64,000 nucleotides of DNA from Lycium barbarum (taxonomy: Eukaryota; Streptophyta; Magnoliopsida; Solanales; Solanaceae), in NCBI RefSeq assembly GCF_019175385.1, contig NC_083345.1, positions 111,772,480-111,836,479 on the forward strand. The letters run 5' to 3'. Within the stretch, counting starts at the first letter, position 1. Each line of letters opens with the position of its first letter. The notes beneath the pieces are model-generated. The model made no database searches and was not told the origin of the DNA. It saw only the letters and a list, made by a program, of their open reading frames with translations. This document shows positions 31,761-43,931 of this stretch, piece after piece. The position numbers and the translations under genes were made by a program.

Positions 31761-32558
31761 TAGTTTATTGAGTATTAAAAGAAGAAAGTAAACGAGGGTC
31801 GAGGGTCATAATAATAATAATATTTAGTTAATTCATTAAACATTTTTCACAATGAATAACTTAATTATTTTACGTACCCTTTTCGTTAACAGAAGAGGTC
31901 AATTAACTATTACATAATCTTTTCTTTCAAAATGACATCTATTCTCTTAATTCCTTATCATTGCTAAATAGTGACATTTTGTATTTTGTTGCATAATAGA
32001 CCTTTCCTATTTACTGCTGGAACTAGATTAAAAAGTAGGGATTTTATAGAAATATACGAATATAAATTCATATTTATCGTAACTGATAATACTATTCTAC
32101 TTCAAAAAATAGCAACAAATTAAAACCTTACAAAACATATACAACCTCTAACAAATTCTAAATAATTAGGAATTTTGATCTCTCCTTATTATCAGACATT
32201 AGATTTTCGTTTTAACATTATATTATGCTAAACATCGTTTGTGTCTTTTTCAAGAAAATAGAATTAATTTGTGAAGATTTGCAATTAAAAACAAACATTT
32301 AACACCGGCTCAATATTCATTATTCATTCATAATGCAAATGATTTTTATTTGTTAGGGATGATTTATAATATGTTAAATATGAGTCCAATTTCACTGGCC
32401 ATAGTTCCAAATTTTAGGGGATGATATTGACTCAACTACAGGGAACGCATGACAAAATTGTCCCTTTTCCACCCATCCTGGAGCAAACTCTATTTAGAAG
32501 GGTAATTTTTAGGGCATGTTGTGCAAAAAATGAAACAGGGGACAAGTTGTCTCATTAG
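31761..32558. other. AT-rich intergenic DNA
   Basis: Short aataat runs near 31810-31826. No coding or repeat feature could be supported. Confidence 0.5.
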
Positions 32559-32820
32559 GAGCCTGTTTGGATGAACTTATGCCTATAAGTTGTTTGCAGC
32601 TTATAAGCTAAAAAAAATAAATTGGGGTAGTCTAACTTATTTTTTTTGGCTTATAAGCTGTTTTCAGCTTATAAGCTGCTTTAGATAAGCTAAGTCAAAT
32701 GGGCCAAATTATTTTTTTGAGCTTATTTTAAGCACAAAATGACTTTAAGCTGGCCAGCCAAACACTCAAAAAAGCTAAAAACAGCTTATAAGCAACTTAT
32801 AAGCCAATCCAAACGGGCTC
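32559..32820. mobile_element. Harbinger/Tourist-like MITE
   Basis: 262 bp with inverted ends gagcctgtttggatgaactt and aagccaatccaaacgggctc and 3-bp flanks tag on both sides. Several internal agcttataagct words are self-complementary. About 0.7 kb upstream of the decarboxylase TATA box. Confidence 0.75.
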
Positions 32821-33299
32821 TAGGAATAGTTCAAAGGCAAAATTGACCCATTTTCTCATATTAAAAAGAGTTGTCTGTAATTATATTTTAAGTGGTATGA
32901 ATATATAAATATATTTTATACTATTAGTGCATAGAACTTAAACTCTTTCAAAATTAGATGGAGATGGCTGCTAATTAGTGTGTACATGGTCGAAATTAGA
33001 GAGGAAATAGTCATTGTAATACATCAAAAAGATACAAAAAATAATCTCATGCTATGAACGTATCAAAATTCCATATAACTCGTAGTTGGTGAAAATTGAT
33101 ATTAACTAAAACAAGTATAAAATGACTATTTTACAAGCTCGAGTTTAGATATCAGCCACTTGTGCATGAATTTTTGAATTTGATTTACCATTCTTACCTA
33201 ACAATTTTGATAAACAATAAGGCTGGCAAAGTTGAGTAGTCTTTGCAACACAGGGTCAATGAGTACTTTTGCAACATTTATGACTTATCACTAATCTTA

Positions 33300-33420
33300 T
33301 GTAAGTGGGAAAATAACACAAAGAAGGAAACAAAGAGGAAAAGGCGAGGAAATAAGAAAAAGAGAAAGAATATTATAAATGAAAAGGAAAAAAAAAGAAA
33401 GAAAAAGTGAGTTGTGGTTG
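33300..33420 (+). promoter_or_regulatory. Purine-rich (GA) tract upstream of the decarboxylase gene
   Basis: Roughly 110 bases are almost entirely A and G (aagaaggaaacaaagaggaa and similar), ending about 30 bases before the TATA box. GA-rich tracts are common in plant proximal promoters. A role here is inference. Confidence 0.4.
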
Positions 33421-33447
33421 GTGCCCAAACCCACAATCTTTTGGACC

Positions 33448-33456
33448 TATATATAA
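33448..33456 (+). promoter_or_regulatory. TATA box of the decarboxylase gene
   Basis: tatatataa lies 93 bases upstream of the ATG, so transcription would be expected to start at about 33480. The start codon context (aagaATGGg) has A at -3 and G at +4, which is favourable. Confidence 0.6.
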
Positions 33457-33540
33457 TCCGAGAATATTTACATAATTATATCACACTTATTTGGTTTCCA
33501 TTCCTAGCTAACAAAAACTTGAAAACCTTTAGCTCCAAGA

Positions 33541-36500
33541 ATGGGAAGCTTATCGTTTGAGAAGGTATAATTCTTACCTAGTTATACAAAACTTTTCCAT
33601 CTTCTTGTTCTGATCAAGAAACAATTCCACATTACTTAGCAAAATCTTGTTTTTTCTCTCCCAAAGGTTTCTTGTGTTGAGGGAAAATGAACAAAAAAAA
33701 ATAAAAAATACACACAACACAAACTGAACTTTTTATTTTAGAACTAATGTGAGCGGTCTGAACTTACACCCTTATTTCTGTCTAAACTTACACCCTTTTT
33801 TCTTTCTTCGGGGAGCAAAGCCTATTTTTCGGTCCCTCTATCGATAGAAAAAGCGCTCCTACTGTCGTTTTTGTGATTCATAGGGCTTCCCTCGATCAGC
33901 TCAGTCTTTGATTCTTGTTTCATTTCTAATCATTTGCATGGTTCTTTAAATTAGTTCTTTTTTCCCTACTAAATCATCAAACATATTATATACATTTATC
34001 TGAAAAATGTTTTTTTTTTTTTTGGTTGGATATTTTATAGGATTTTGAGCCATCGGCAATCACTCCCAGAGGATTGGCACCCCCTGGATTAATAGCAAAT
34101 GGAGATTTTGGAGAAATGAAGAGATTGAAGGTGGATACAACACCTACTACACCAAGAAAAAACTTGAACCTTTCAGTGACTGAGCCGGGCAAAAATGAGG
34201 GACCAAGCCTTGATTGTACATTGATGAATTATATTGATACACTTACCAAACGTATCAACTACCATATAGGTAATTAATCTTTTAATTTATCGCCAACTTC
34301 TCTATCCAATCCCTAGGGCGTATGAATATATTCTTGAGTTTAAGTTTTGGTACATGATGGTCAGAGGTAGAACCATGATTTTTAGTTTATGAATTTTGGA
34401 CCATAATTACTTTTGTATACTGTTCTGAATTGATTATTTATACATATTAAATAATTTCTTTTAATACAAATACATGGTTTGATCCAAAGGTACTGGGTTC
34501 TGCCTAATCGTATGTACCATGGTAGTTCCGCTCCCGCTGACGGTATCAAGAATATTTACACAATTAAGTCACTTATTAAGTAATTAAGCGTTATATCTTT
34601 TGATATGCATTAATTGAAAATCGGATAAAATTAATAACTAACCTGCTATTACATGTTTAAATTCCGGCCAATTTAAGAAAATTATTTATACTTATAACCT
34701 ATAATATTTTAAGAGTAAATTGCAGACAAAAGTGACATGCAAGACAAGTCTTTGGTCTATCAGTACTCGTTCCGCGACGTGGGGTTGACAATTTCTTTTT
34801 TGGAAACTTTTGAGTAGGCTGTAGTTGTAAAATATAGAATTTAAGGCCTATATTTTTCAAAAACATTCGAAAGGGAAGGGACAAAATCACTATCGGCAGC
34901 AATTTCGGATTCTTGAAGCTGTCAAAACGGACTGGCTCAATCTGAGAGAAGCCACTATTTTTTTTTTTTGGGCATAAATATATACTCCTTCTGTCCCAGT
35001 TTATGTGATACACTTTTCTTTTTAGTCTGTCTAAAAAAGAATGATACATTTTTCTTATTTGGTAACAATTTAACTTTAAACTTTACCTTTCATATTTAAC
35101 GAGATAATCTATAGCTACACAAATATCTTTGGCTTGTTTTAGATCACAGGATTCAAAAGTCTTCCTTTATTCTTAAACTTCGTGCCCAGTCAAACTATAT
35201 CACATAAATTGAGACGGAGGGAACACTATATATTTTAATTAGTATAAAATTTAGGATAACTTATTCACTTACTTTGGTGAATTTGCAAATGATGAGTTGT
35301 TGAAATTTTGTTTGCTTGTTTTATTTTTTCAGGTTATCCTGTTAACATATGCTATGAACATTTTGCAAGCTTGGCCCCACTTTTGCAATTCCACTTAAAT
35401 AATTGTGGTGATCCATTTCTTCAAAACACTGTGGATTTTCATTCAAAAGATTTCGAAGTGGCTGTTCTGAATTGGTTTGCAGACTTATGGAAAATTGAAA
35501 GAGATCAATATTGGGGCTATGTTACAAATGGTGGTACAGAAGGAAATCTCCATGGCATTTTGGTTGGGTAAGCACCAATTTTGACTAGTTTTCTCTATCT
35601 ATTAGACTTGTTTTTCTTTTTTCTTATAATTCTTTATATTTTCTAGTTTTCCCAAAATAACCTTTAGAAAATAATTATGCTAGTAACCAAATTCTTTGAA
35701 AATAAATTTTTAACATTATTGTTGCAGGAGAGAATTGCTTCCAGATGGGATCTTATATGCATCAAAAGACTCTCATTACTCAGTTGCCAAAGCAGCAATG
35801 ATGTACAGAATGAATTTTGAAATGATTAACGCATCTATAAATGGAGAAATGGATTATTCAGATTTGAAAGCAAAATTACTTCAAAACAAGGGCAAACCAG
35901 CAATAATTAATGTTACAATTGGTAAATATTTTAATACCTTCCGTTTAACCTCTTTCCTTTTTGTGGAGAGCTTGAGGATCATTCGTCTTACACATTTTTT
36001 AATTATTTTTTAAACTATAGGTACTACCTTCAAAGGAGCTGTTGATGACCTTGACGTTATTCTTCAAACACTTAAAGATTGTGGCTATACACAAGATCAA
36101 TTTTACATCCATTGTGATGCAGCACTGAATGGGCTTATTATCCCTTTTATTAAAGATGTGTGTTTATTTTCTTACTTTCGTCTTCTATTATTTGAGTATT
36201 ATAGCTCAACACTAAGTATATCTAACATTTGTGATCATATTTTGCAACAGATGATTTCTTTCAAGAAACCAATTGGAAGTGTCACAATATCTGGTCACAA
36301 GTTCTTGGGATGTCCAATGCCTTGTGGAGTTCAAATAACAAGGAAAAGTTACATTAACAACCTCTCAAGAAAAGTTGAATACATCGCTTCAGTGGATGCG
36401 ACAATTTCTGGAAGCAGAAATGGTTTAACTCCAATCTTCTTGTGGTATAGTCTAAGTTCCAAAGGTCAAATCGGATTTCAGAAAGATGTTAAGAGATGCC

Positions 36501-36829
36501 TTGACAATGCCAAATACTTGAAAGACCGTCTTCAACAAGCAGGGATTAGTGTCATGCTCAATGAGCTAAGCATCATAGTTGTCCTGGAGAGGCCTCGTGA
36601 CCATGAATTTGTTCGTCGTTGGCAACTATCTTGTGTGAGAGATATGGCACATGTTATTGTTATGCCAGGCATAACCAGAGAAACTCTGGATAGTTTTATC
36701 ACCGATTTACTACAACAAAGGAAAAAGTGGTACCAAGATGGAAAAGTCACACCTCCTTGTGTTGCAGATGATATTGGTGCTCAAAATTGTGCTTGCTCTT
36801 ACCACAAAATTGATTACATTATCACTTAG
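33541..36829 (+). CDS. Histidine/serine decarboxylase-like (group II PLP decarboxylase)
   Basis: Predicted exons: 33541-33564, 34041-34269, 35333-35567, 35728-35921, 36021-36157, 36251-36829. All introns are GT-AG and the phases join into 465 codons without a stop, close to plant family members. Seen: a roughly 85-residue N-terminal region starting [20 protein letters not shown], then [20 protein letters not shown], the NGGTEGN motif at about 150-156, HCDAA at about 258-262 with the PLP-binding Asp260, and SGHKFLG at about 287-293 with the Schiff-base Lys290. No signal peptide is evident. Family knowledge: plant members decarboxylate serine to ethanolamine (Arabidopsis SDC), and Solanaceae homologues are annotated as histidine decarboxylases. 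Which substrate applies cannot be told from the sequence. It is the only intact conventional gene in the window. MITEs occupy intron 2. Confidence 0.9.
34362..34539. mobile_element. Degenerate hAT-type MITE in intron 2
   Basis: Ends cagaggtagaacc and ttccgctcccgctg, with the internal tactgggttctgcc seen in other members of the cagaggc family. Diverged, with no clean duplication. Confidence 0.45.
34983..35226. mobile_element. Stowaway-like MITE in intron 2
   Basis: About 244 bp with inverted ends tactccttctgtcccagttt and aaattgagacggagggaaca. Same family as 13652-13872. It ends roughly 100 bp before the exon 3 acceptor, so the intron keeps its own splice sites. Confidence 0.7.
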
Positions 36830-38042
36830 AAGGCCATTAAGGTCTTCTAACATTATGTCTTTGCTACAGAGTTTGTCTTCATAGACATGCATGACATGTT
36901 GTAACTGTTTATGACTTCATTTTTTTATTCACATACACAGCAAACTGTATTCTACATATAGTGTTACTGATGCATCACATAAATCAATGCCTTGGGAAAT
37001 ACATGGTTTGATGCCTATAATAATATTTTGAGAATAAGTTCTACATTTCATATGATTATTGGTCTAAATGCAATTACAAGATTATTTCCCAAACTACCCA
37101 AATTCGTCGCGCGCACGCAAGCACAACGGCTATGTTTTATCTTCCTTCCTCATCCATGGCTCTCAAACAATCAAAATCACATTGCCCAAACTCGAACGCT
37201 GAAAACCTTGGCTCCAAGTTCATCGCAAGACACACGTATCACAACAGAATGTCGACCATCATCCTTAAGGAAGAAGACTACTATGGAGTCATAGCTGATG
37301 ATTGCAAACGGACATGGGTTAGGAAATTAACATATGGGAGACCAATATCCAAAATTATCAGAGATGAGTTTCACCATATGCACAGGGTCGTGCCAAGACA
37401 TATGGGATAAGAAAAGGATGGTTTGTAGTTAGGTGGGATTACGGGCACAGCATAGGCTATTTGTTTGTCGCTGACATGGCTAAGGAGGAATCACCTATGT
37501 CATATAACACGCTTCATTGGGTTGCCATTATTAGTACACCAAAGACCTCCGTTTAGCCCAAATGGGCTTTTGTTTGACCAACTTCAAACTTAAAATTCCT
37601 TAAAGCACGCAATGGGGCCCTATGAGACACCCACCTTGGACCTTTCCCCCCTCTCATTTGCCAGTTGCAGACTCCATCCCCATAAAATATTTAAAAGTAA
37701 ATAAGAAATCAAATAAAAGAAATTGAAGAGTGTGTGTGTGTGATTTATGCATATACTTAAAGTTCGATGAATCAACAGCCCTAATATTTTTTTTCCGTCT
37801 AAATTGCATTGATTTTTAGATAGTAGTAGAGAGCAAAGCAAGGCCATTGGCTCAAGCGTTGCTATCATTCATCATTAAAACAATACTCAGGCTTTCTTTA
37901 AAGAAAAACGAATCACCTTAGGTGTCGCACAAACGTAGCTAAATATTACACAATTTAATATAAAGACAATATATTCTCCATCTTTTTATTAATCCTTTTC
38001 TTGGGGGTGAATAGTGGTATAAAAATATATTTAGTTTCTTAC
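36830..38042. other. Gene 3' flank and intergenic DNA
   Basis: The decarboxylase 3' UTR should start here. I see no canonical AATAAA close by. An open frame at 37132-37410 (92 codons) and an overlapping one at 36992-37294 have no recognisable domain, and stops follow at once. A rejected gene call is recorded separately. The rest is AT-rich with a short (GT)n at about 37731-37741. Confidence 0.5.
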
Positions 38043-38313
38043 TGTTATAAAATAAAACTAACCACTAAAATAAGTAAGTAGTATGACTCACACACAGAGA
38101 GAGAGAAACGAAAAATACTTTGTTTTACTAATTTTTGTTGTACTATCCATCAACAGATGAATGGATATATATAGCCTCATACAATGATGGTCATATGGGC
38201 TCACATGGCAACATCATCATGACTTTGTCATCAACACTATCTCCACTAATGTCCACTATCTTAACTAATGGCCACTATCTTAACTAATGGACATCCACTA
38301 TCATTTCATAACA
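38043..38313 (-). repeat. 3' LTR of the minus-strand copia
   Basis: 271 bp. Followed on the plus strand by ctcccccttgg, which on the minus strand is the polypurine tract ccaagggggag abutting the LTR. Confidence 0.92.
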
Positions 38314-38514
38314 CTCCCCCTTGGATGTCTATTAATTAGATGACGTGCCTCGTTAAAACCTTATTAAAAAAACCTGTGGGAAAAAGTCCTAGTGAAGGAA
38401 AAAGAGTACACATATCTAGTAATACGCTTTGAGAGCTACCTCATTAAAAACCTTACCAAGAAAAACCCAATGGGACAAAACCTTGGTTAAGGGAAAAAGA
38501 GTACAACACGTATT

Positions 38515-41500
38515 TCACTCTCCCTGACAAAGACCAAAATTCAGATGTCGGAGTCTTCGCATTCCAATCTTGAATATCATCTTCTCAAGAGTTGAAGTTG
38601 GTAAAGATTTGGTGAACAAATCTGCAGGGTTGTCACTTGAACGGATTTGTTGCACATCAATATCACCATTCTTCTGGAGATCATGTGTGAAGAATAACTT
38701 TGGTGAAATATGCTTCGTTCTATCTCCTTTTATGAAATCTCTTTTCAATTGGGCAATGCATGATGCATTATCTTCATATAAGATTGTGGGTATTTTATCA
38801 AATTTCAAACCACACTTTTCTCGAATGAGATGTATCATTGACCTTAGCCACACAACTTCACGGCTAGCTTCATGAATAGCTATTATCTCAGCATGATTTG
38901 ATGAGGTAGCCACAATAGACTGCTTTGTAGATCGCCAAGATATGGCAGCGCCCCCACAAATAAATACATAGCCTGTTTGAGATCTAGCTTTATGCGGGTG
39001 AGATAAATACCCTGCATCGGCATAACCAACAAGATCGGGATTGCAATTGCTAGAATAATATAAGCCCAAATCGATAGTCACCTTTAGATACCTCAATATG
39101 TGTTTAATTCCGTTCCAGTGTCTCCTTGTAGGAGCACAACTATGTCTCGCTAACACATTAACTGAAAATGCTATGTCAGGCCTTGTGGTATTGGCAAGAT
39201 ACATTAGTGCACCAATTGCACTAAGATATGGTACTTCTGGACCAAGAATTTCCTCATTCTTTTCTTGAGGTCGGAACGGATCTTTATTCGCATCAAGTGA
39301 TCGAACAACCATCGGAGTACTTAATGGATGTGCTTCATCCATATAAAATCGTTTCAACACTTTCTCTGTATAGGCAGATTGATGGACAAAAATGCCATTT
39401 GTCAAATGTTCAATTTCCAAACCAAGGCATAATTTTGTCTCTCCAAGATCTTTCATCTCAAATTCCTTCTTTAAATAATTAATTGCCTTTTTGAGCTCTG
39501 CAGGAGTTCCAATAAGGTTTATGTCGTCAACATATACAACAAGTACAACAAACTCCGATATTACTTTCTTTATAAAAACACATGGGCAAATTGCATCATT
39601 TGTATAGCCTTCCTTTAACAAATATTCACTAAGGCGGTTATACCACATGCGCCCGGATTGCTTCAAACCATACAATGATCTTTGTAATCTGATTGAATAC
39701 ATTTCCCGAGACTTTGAACTACATGCTTCAGGCATCTTAAATCCTTCAGGAATTTTCATGTATATTTCATTTTCAAGTGATCCATATAGATAGGCTGTAA
39801 CTACATCCATCAAATGCATCTCAAGTCTCTCATGGACAACGAAACTAATGAGATAACGTAATGTTATTGCATCCATAACAGGGGAGTATGTCTCTTCATA
39901 ATCAACACCAGGCCTTTGTGAAAATCCTTGTGCAACAAGGCGTGCCTTATATCTTTGTATCTCATTTTTCTCATTTCTTTTTCGCACAAAAACCCATTTA
40001 TAACCAACAGGTTTAATGCCATTAGGTGTTTGGACTACAGGTCCAAAAACTTCCCGTTTGGTAAGTGAGTTTAATTCTGATCGAATTGTCTCTTGCCACT
40101 TTGGCCAATCACGTCTTTCTTGGCATTCTTTAACAGATTGGGGTTCAATATTTTCACTATCTTGCATAATTCTTGTTGCAACATTATAGGCAAAGACATA
40201 ATCCACATTTATTTCCAATCTATTCAAATTAGTCCCAACATTAATTGGATTAATTGATATTTCCTCATTTTCTTGAGTCTCAGGCTCATTGATTTCTTCA
40301 AGAATATCACTATTGCTCAAATCTCGAATTTCTTTGTGAGGTTCTTTCGTAGTGTCATCTTGACCATTTCTTTTTCTTTTTCTAGGATTTCGATCCTTAG
40401 AACCCAATGGTCTACCACGCTTCTAGCGTGCTTTGGACTCGTTTGCTATGACACTAGTAGATGGTCCTACAGGGACATCAATCCGAATCGGGACATTCTC
40501 TGCAGGGATATGTGATTTGGTAATCCTTTTCAAATCTGTAAATGCGTCTGACATTTGATTTGCTATTTTCTATAAGTGAATAATCTTTTGAACCTCTTGC
40601 TCACAAATAGAAGTACGTGGATCAAGATGAGACAATGATGAATTATTCCACAAAATTCCCCTTTTTATTTCATTATTCTCTCCCCCTAATTTTGGGAAAA
40701 TTGTCTCATCAAATTGACAATCTGCAAATCGAGCAGTGAACAAATCTCCGGTTAATGGTTCAAGGTAGCGAATAATGGAGGGCGATTCAAACCCAACATA
40801 TATTCCTAATCTTCTTTGGGGACCCATCTTGGTGCGATGTGGTGGTGCTACAGGCACATATACAGCACATCCAAAAATTCTTAGATGGGATATATTAGGT
40901 TCTTGACCCAAAACCAATTGCAACGGAGAAAATTTATGATAGTTTGTCGGTCTGAGACGAACGAGTGTTGCTGCATGCAAAATAGCGTGACCCCAGACTG
41001 TCGTGGGCAACCTCGTTTTCATGAGCAATGGTCTTGCAATCAGCTGCAAACGTTTAATTAATGACTCTGCAAGGCCATTTTAAGTGTGAACATGAGCTAC
41101 AGGATGTTCAACTCTTATCCCAATTGATAAACAATAATCATTAAATGTTTGGGATGAAAACTCTGCAGCATTATCAAGGCGAATAGACTTTATCGGATTA
41201 TCAGGAAATTGTGCCCGTAATCGAATTATTTGTGCCAATAATTTCGCAAACGCCAGGTTGCGAGATGACAGTAGGCACACATGAGACCATCTAGAAGAAG
41301 CATCTATTAGGACCATAAAATATCTAAATGACCCACTCGGGGGTGAATTGGTCCACAAATATCCCCATGTATACGTTCCAAAAATTCAGGGGATTCAAAC
41401 TCAACCTTTGTAGGTGATGGCCTAATAATTAACTTGCCTTGATAACAAGAAGGGCAAGAAAATTCATTGTTTAAAAGAATCTTCAGGTTCTTTAATGGAT

Positions 41501-42044
41501 GCCCATTTGAATTTTCTATAATTCGTCTCATCATTATAGATCCAGGGTGTCCCAATCGATCATGCCAAAGTACAAACATATTGGAGTCCATAAACTTCTG
41601 GTTTACGACAGAATGTGCCTCAATTACTCCAATTTTTGTCCAATATAAGCCAGAAGACAAAGCAGGAAACTTTTCTATAACAACTTTCTGGCTAGAGACA
41701 TCCTTGGTGATACCAATATATTCAAGATTCATCTCATCCATTGTTTTAATATGGTATCCATTTTGACGGATATCTTTAAAACTTAATAAGTTCCTTCTGG
41801 ACTTAGGAGAGAACATGACATCCTTTATAATGAGTTTTGTTCCCTTAGGCAAAATTATGGCGGCTCTTCCGGAGCCTTCAATCAAATTAGTACTACCAGA
41901 AATGGTATTAACATTTGCCTTACCCATAAGTAAATGAGAAAAATATTTCTTGTCCTTGAAGATCGTGTGTGTGGTAGCAGAATCAATCAAACATATGTCT
42001 TCATAATTGGATTTTAATCCAAACTTACTTTGAGAGTTATCCAT
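38515..42044 (-). pseudogene. copia pol with three stops and one frameshift
   Basis: Protease and GAG-pre-integrase lie at 42044-41307 (CLIDSATTHTIFKDKKYFS, where the usual D-S-G is D-S-A). A frame change follows near 41340, then integrase 41358-41080 (IRLDNAAEF), a TAA within HVHT-NGLAES, integrase C-terminus 41049-40570, two further stops (about 40571 and 40408), and a clean 630-codon RT-RNase H frame 40407-38515. That frame has GYKWVFVRKRN, YGLKQSGRMWYNRL, YVDDINLIG, DAGYLSHPHKARSQTGYVF and DNPADLFTKSLP. RT and RNase H motifs look complete, but the altered protease and the stops make the whole inactive. Confidence 0.88.
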
Positions 42045-42819
42045 ATCTTCGAATGAAATGACACAAACAAAGCAAAATAAATACTAAGTATTAGAAATTC
42101 GAGTAAACTAAATACAAACCAAAGTTGTACAAACAAATGAAACTACATACCAATACAACGTTTCAATATAATAATCCAAGCCAATATATCATTTAGGATA
42201 TTTACTTAACTTATTAGGTCAACAGACTAATTTAATAACACATTTCTGTGGATAATCAAAAATTTATTATACCGAAATAAGGACTCGAAATTAAAAATTA
42301 TGATTAACAGAGTTGCTGTAAACAATCGCTATAAATAGTACTGTACCCATAATTTCCTTTTCTTTAGTTAGGAAAAATAAGCATTTACGAGGTGTAAAGC
42401 AAGTACATAAAATAAAACTGCTTGTAAACTACCCATAATTTCCTTTTCTTTAGTTAGGAAAAAATAAGCATTTACGAGGTGTTATAAGTGCATTATATAA
42501 AACTGCTTGTAAACTACCAATTGTCTTATATCATATACAAAAGTATCTAACATCTCTTTCTAAGTGTGTCATAGTTCAATTTAATAATTGTGCAACTTCA
42601 CTTGTTTATTAATGATATAACATTCTTAAACCATTGCAAACGTAATATCTTTTATTAATATCACAAAATATATGCGTACTCCTACTATGCATTAACTACA
42701 TTCAATTAACACATAAATAATGATATTGTACTATTGCATTAAATATAGTAATCTTACTCACTGTCACATGGTCTTTTATTCATCAACTACTATGACTAGT
42801 AAAGATTAAAATAAACAAC
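42045..42819 (-). other. gag-pol spacer with tandem duplication
   Basis: 775 non-coding bases separate gag from pol, against about 130 in the sister element at 27 kb. Within it an approximately 80-bp unit starting acccataatttccttttctt occurs twice (from about 42347 and 42431). AT-rich, with no splice-like consensus I would trust. Confidence 0.7.
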
Positions 42820-43857
42820 TCAATCATCTCTAACCACAGAACCATGACCAATCAAGTGATTTATCTTTCCTTCAGGATGCTCAAAGAAATCTGCTACATC
42901 CAAGTGTGTGATGTCAACTTGATTTTCAGAGATAAAATTAGCTTTGAGATTTTTCTCTTTTCTTTTAATTGATGCCTGATAAAGCTCAACCAAGTGCTTT
43001 GCCGTACGACAGGTACGTGACCAGTGTTCACTTCCACCACATCGATAGCATTTGTTTTCTGAGCCACGTGCTTCTGGCACTTCATGCCTATCATCCTTCT
43101 TTTTCCCCTTTTGGTGGTGATTTTTCTTTGAAGAGTGATTAACACCAGGAAAATAATTTCTTCTTTGACCATTATAACGACCACGACCACGACTATTATC
43201 ATGACCACGACCGGGGCCACGACCTTTTCCACGCCTGGAGTAGTGGGCATACACCTCATTCACTTCGGGGAGTGGTGCAGCGCCAGTAGGTCGATTTTCG
43301 TGATTTTTCATCAGCAAATCATTATTTTGTTCAGCCACAAGAAGATGAGCAATCAAATCACAATACTTTGTGAAACCTTTCTCTCGATATTGCTGCTGCA
43401 GGAGCACATTCGAGGCATGAAAAGTGGAGAACGTCTTTTCCAGCTTATCAGAATCACTAATCTTTTCTCCACATAGTGTCAATATAGAAGTAATTCTGAA
43501 CATCTCAGAGTTATACTTCATAACTGATTTGAAATCTTGTAGCCTTAGATTGATCCATTCATGTCGTGCTTTTGGGAGGAAGACCATCTTCAGGTGGTCA
43601 TACCTTTCTTTCAAGTTTTTCCATAAAACGAGTGGATTCTTAATAGTAAGATATTCAATTTTTAGGTCCTCATCAAGATGATGACGCAAGAATATCATAG
43701 TCTTGGCATTTTCTTGGTTGGATGCTTTATTATTTTCTTTAATGGTGTCTCCAAGACCCATAGCATCAAGATGGATTTCAGCATCTAGCACCCATGATAG
43801 GTAGTTCTTACCTGAAATATCAAGGGCAATGAACTCGAGTTTTGTAAGGTTAGCCAT
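42820..43857 (-). CDS. Intact copia gag ORF
   Basis: 345 codons from MANLTKLEFIALDISGKNYL. UBN2-type gag core (LVLWKNLKERYDHLKMVFLP), an arginine/glycine-rich stretch (RGKGRGPGRGHDNSRGRGR), zinc knuckle CYRCGGSEHWSRTC at about 270-283 and a C-terminal LDVADFFEHPEGKINHLIGH. No stops. Gag would form the particle and bind element RNA. Because pol is broken this is the only intact product of the element. It overlaps no host gene and is unlikely to be domesticated without further evidence. Confidence 0.88.
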   Translation of the reverse strand: MANLTKLEFIALDISGKNYLSWVLDAEIHLDAMGLGDTIKENNKASNQENAKTMIFLRHHLDEDLKIEYLTIKNPLVLWKNLKERYDHLKMVFLPKARHEWINLRLQDFKSVMKYNSEMFRITSILTLCGEKISDSDKLEKTFSTFHASNVLLQQQYREKGFTKYCDLIAHLLVAEQNNDLLMKNHENRPTGAAPLPEVNEVYAHYSRRGKGRGPGRGHDNSRGRGRYNGQRRNYFPGVNHSSKKNHHQKGKKKDDRHEVPEARGSENKCYRCGGSEHWSRTCRTAKHLVELYQASIKRKEKNLKANFISENQVDITHLDVADFFEHPEGKINHLIGHGSVVRDD

Positions 43858-43931
43858 AAAATAGAGAGAATAAAAATATTACCTTAGCCTTCAAGAATTT
43901 CTTGAGACGGTAGAGTCTCGTGCTGATAACG

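Noticed and set aside
37132..37410. 92-codon frame downstream of the decarboxylase gene as a possible small gene
   Set aside because: No domain I recognise, stops follow at once, no clear promoter or splice partners. An overlapping frame of similar length exists, so chance is likely.
42820..43857. Intact copia gag as a domesticated host gene
   Set aside because: It sits between its own LTR and broken pol in a recent insertion, so an open frame needs no selection to explain it.
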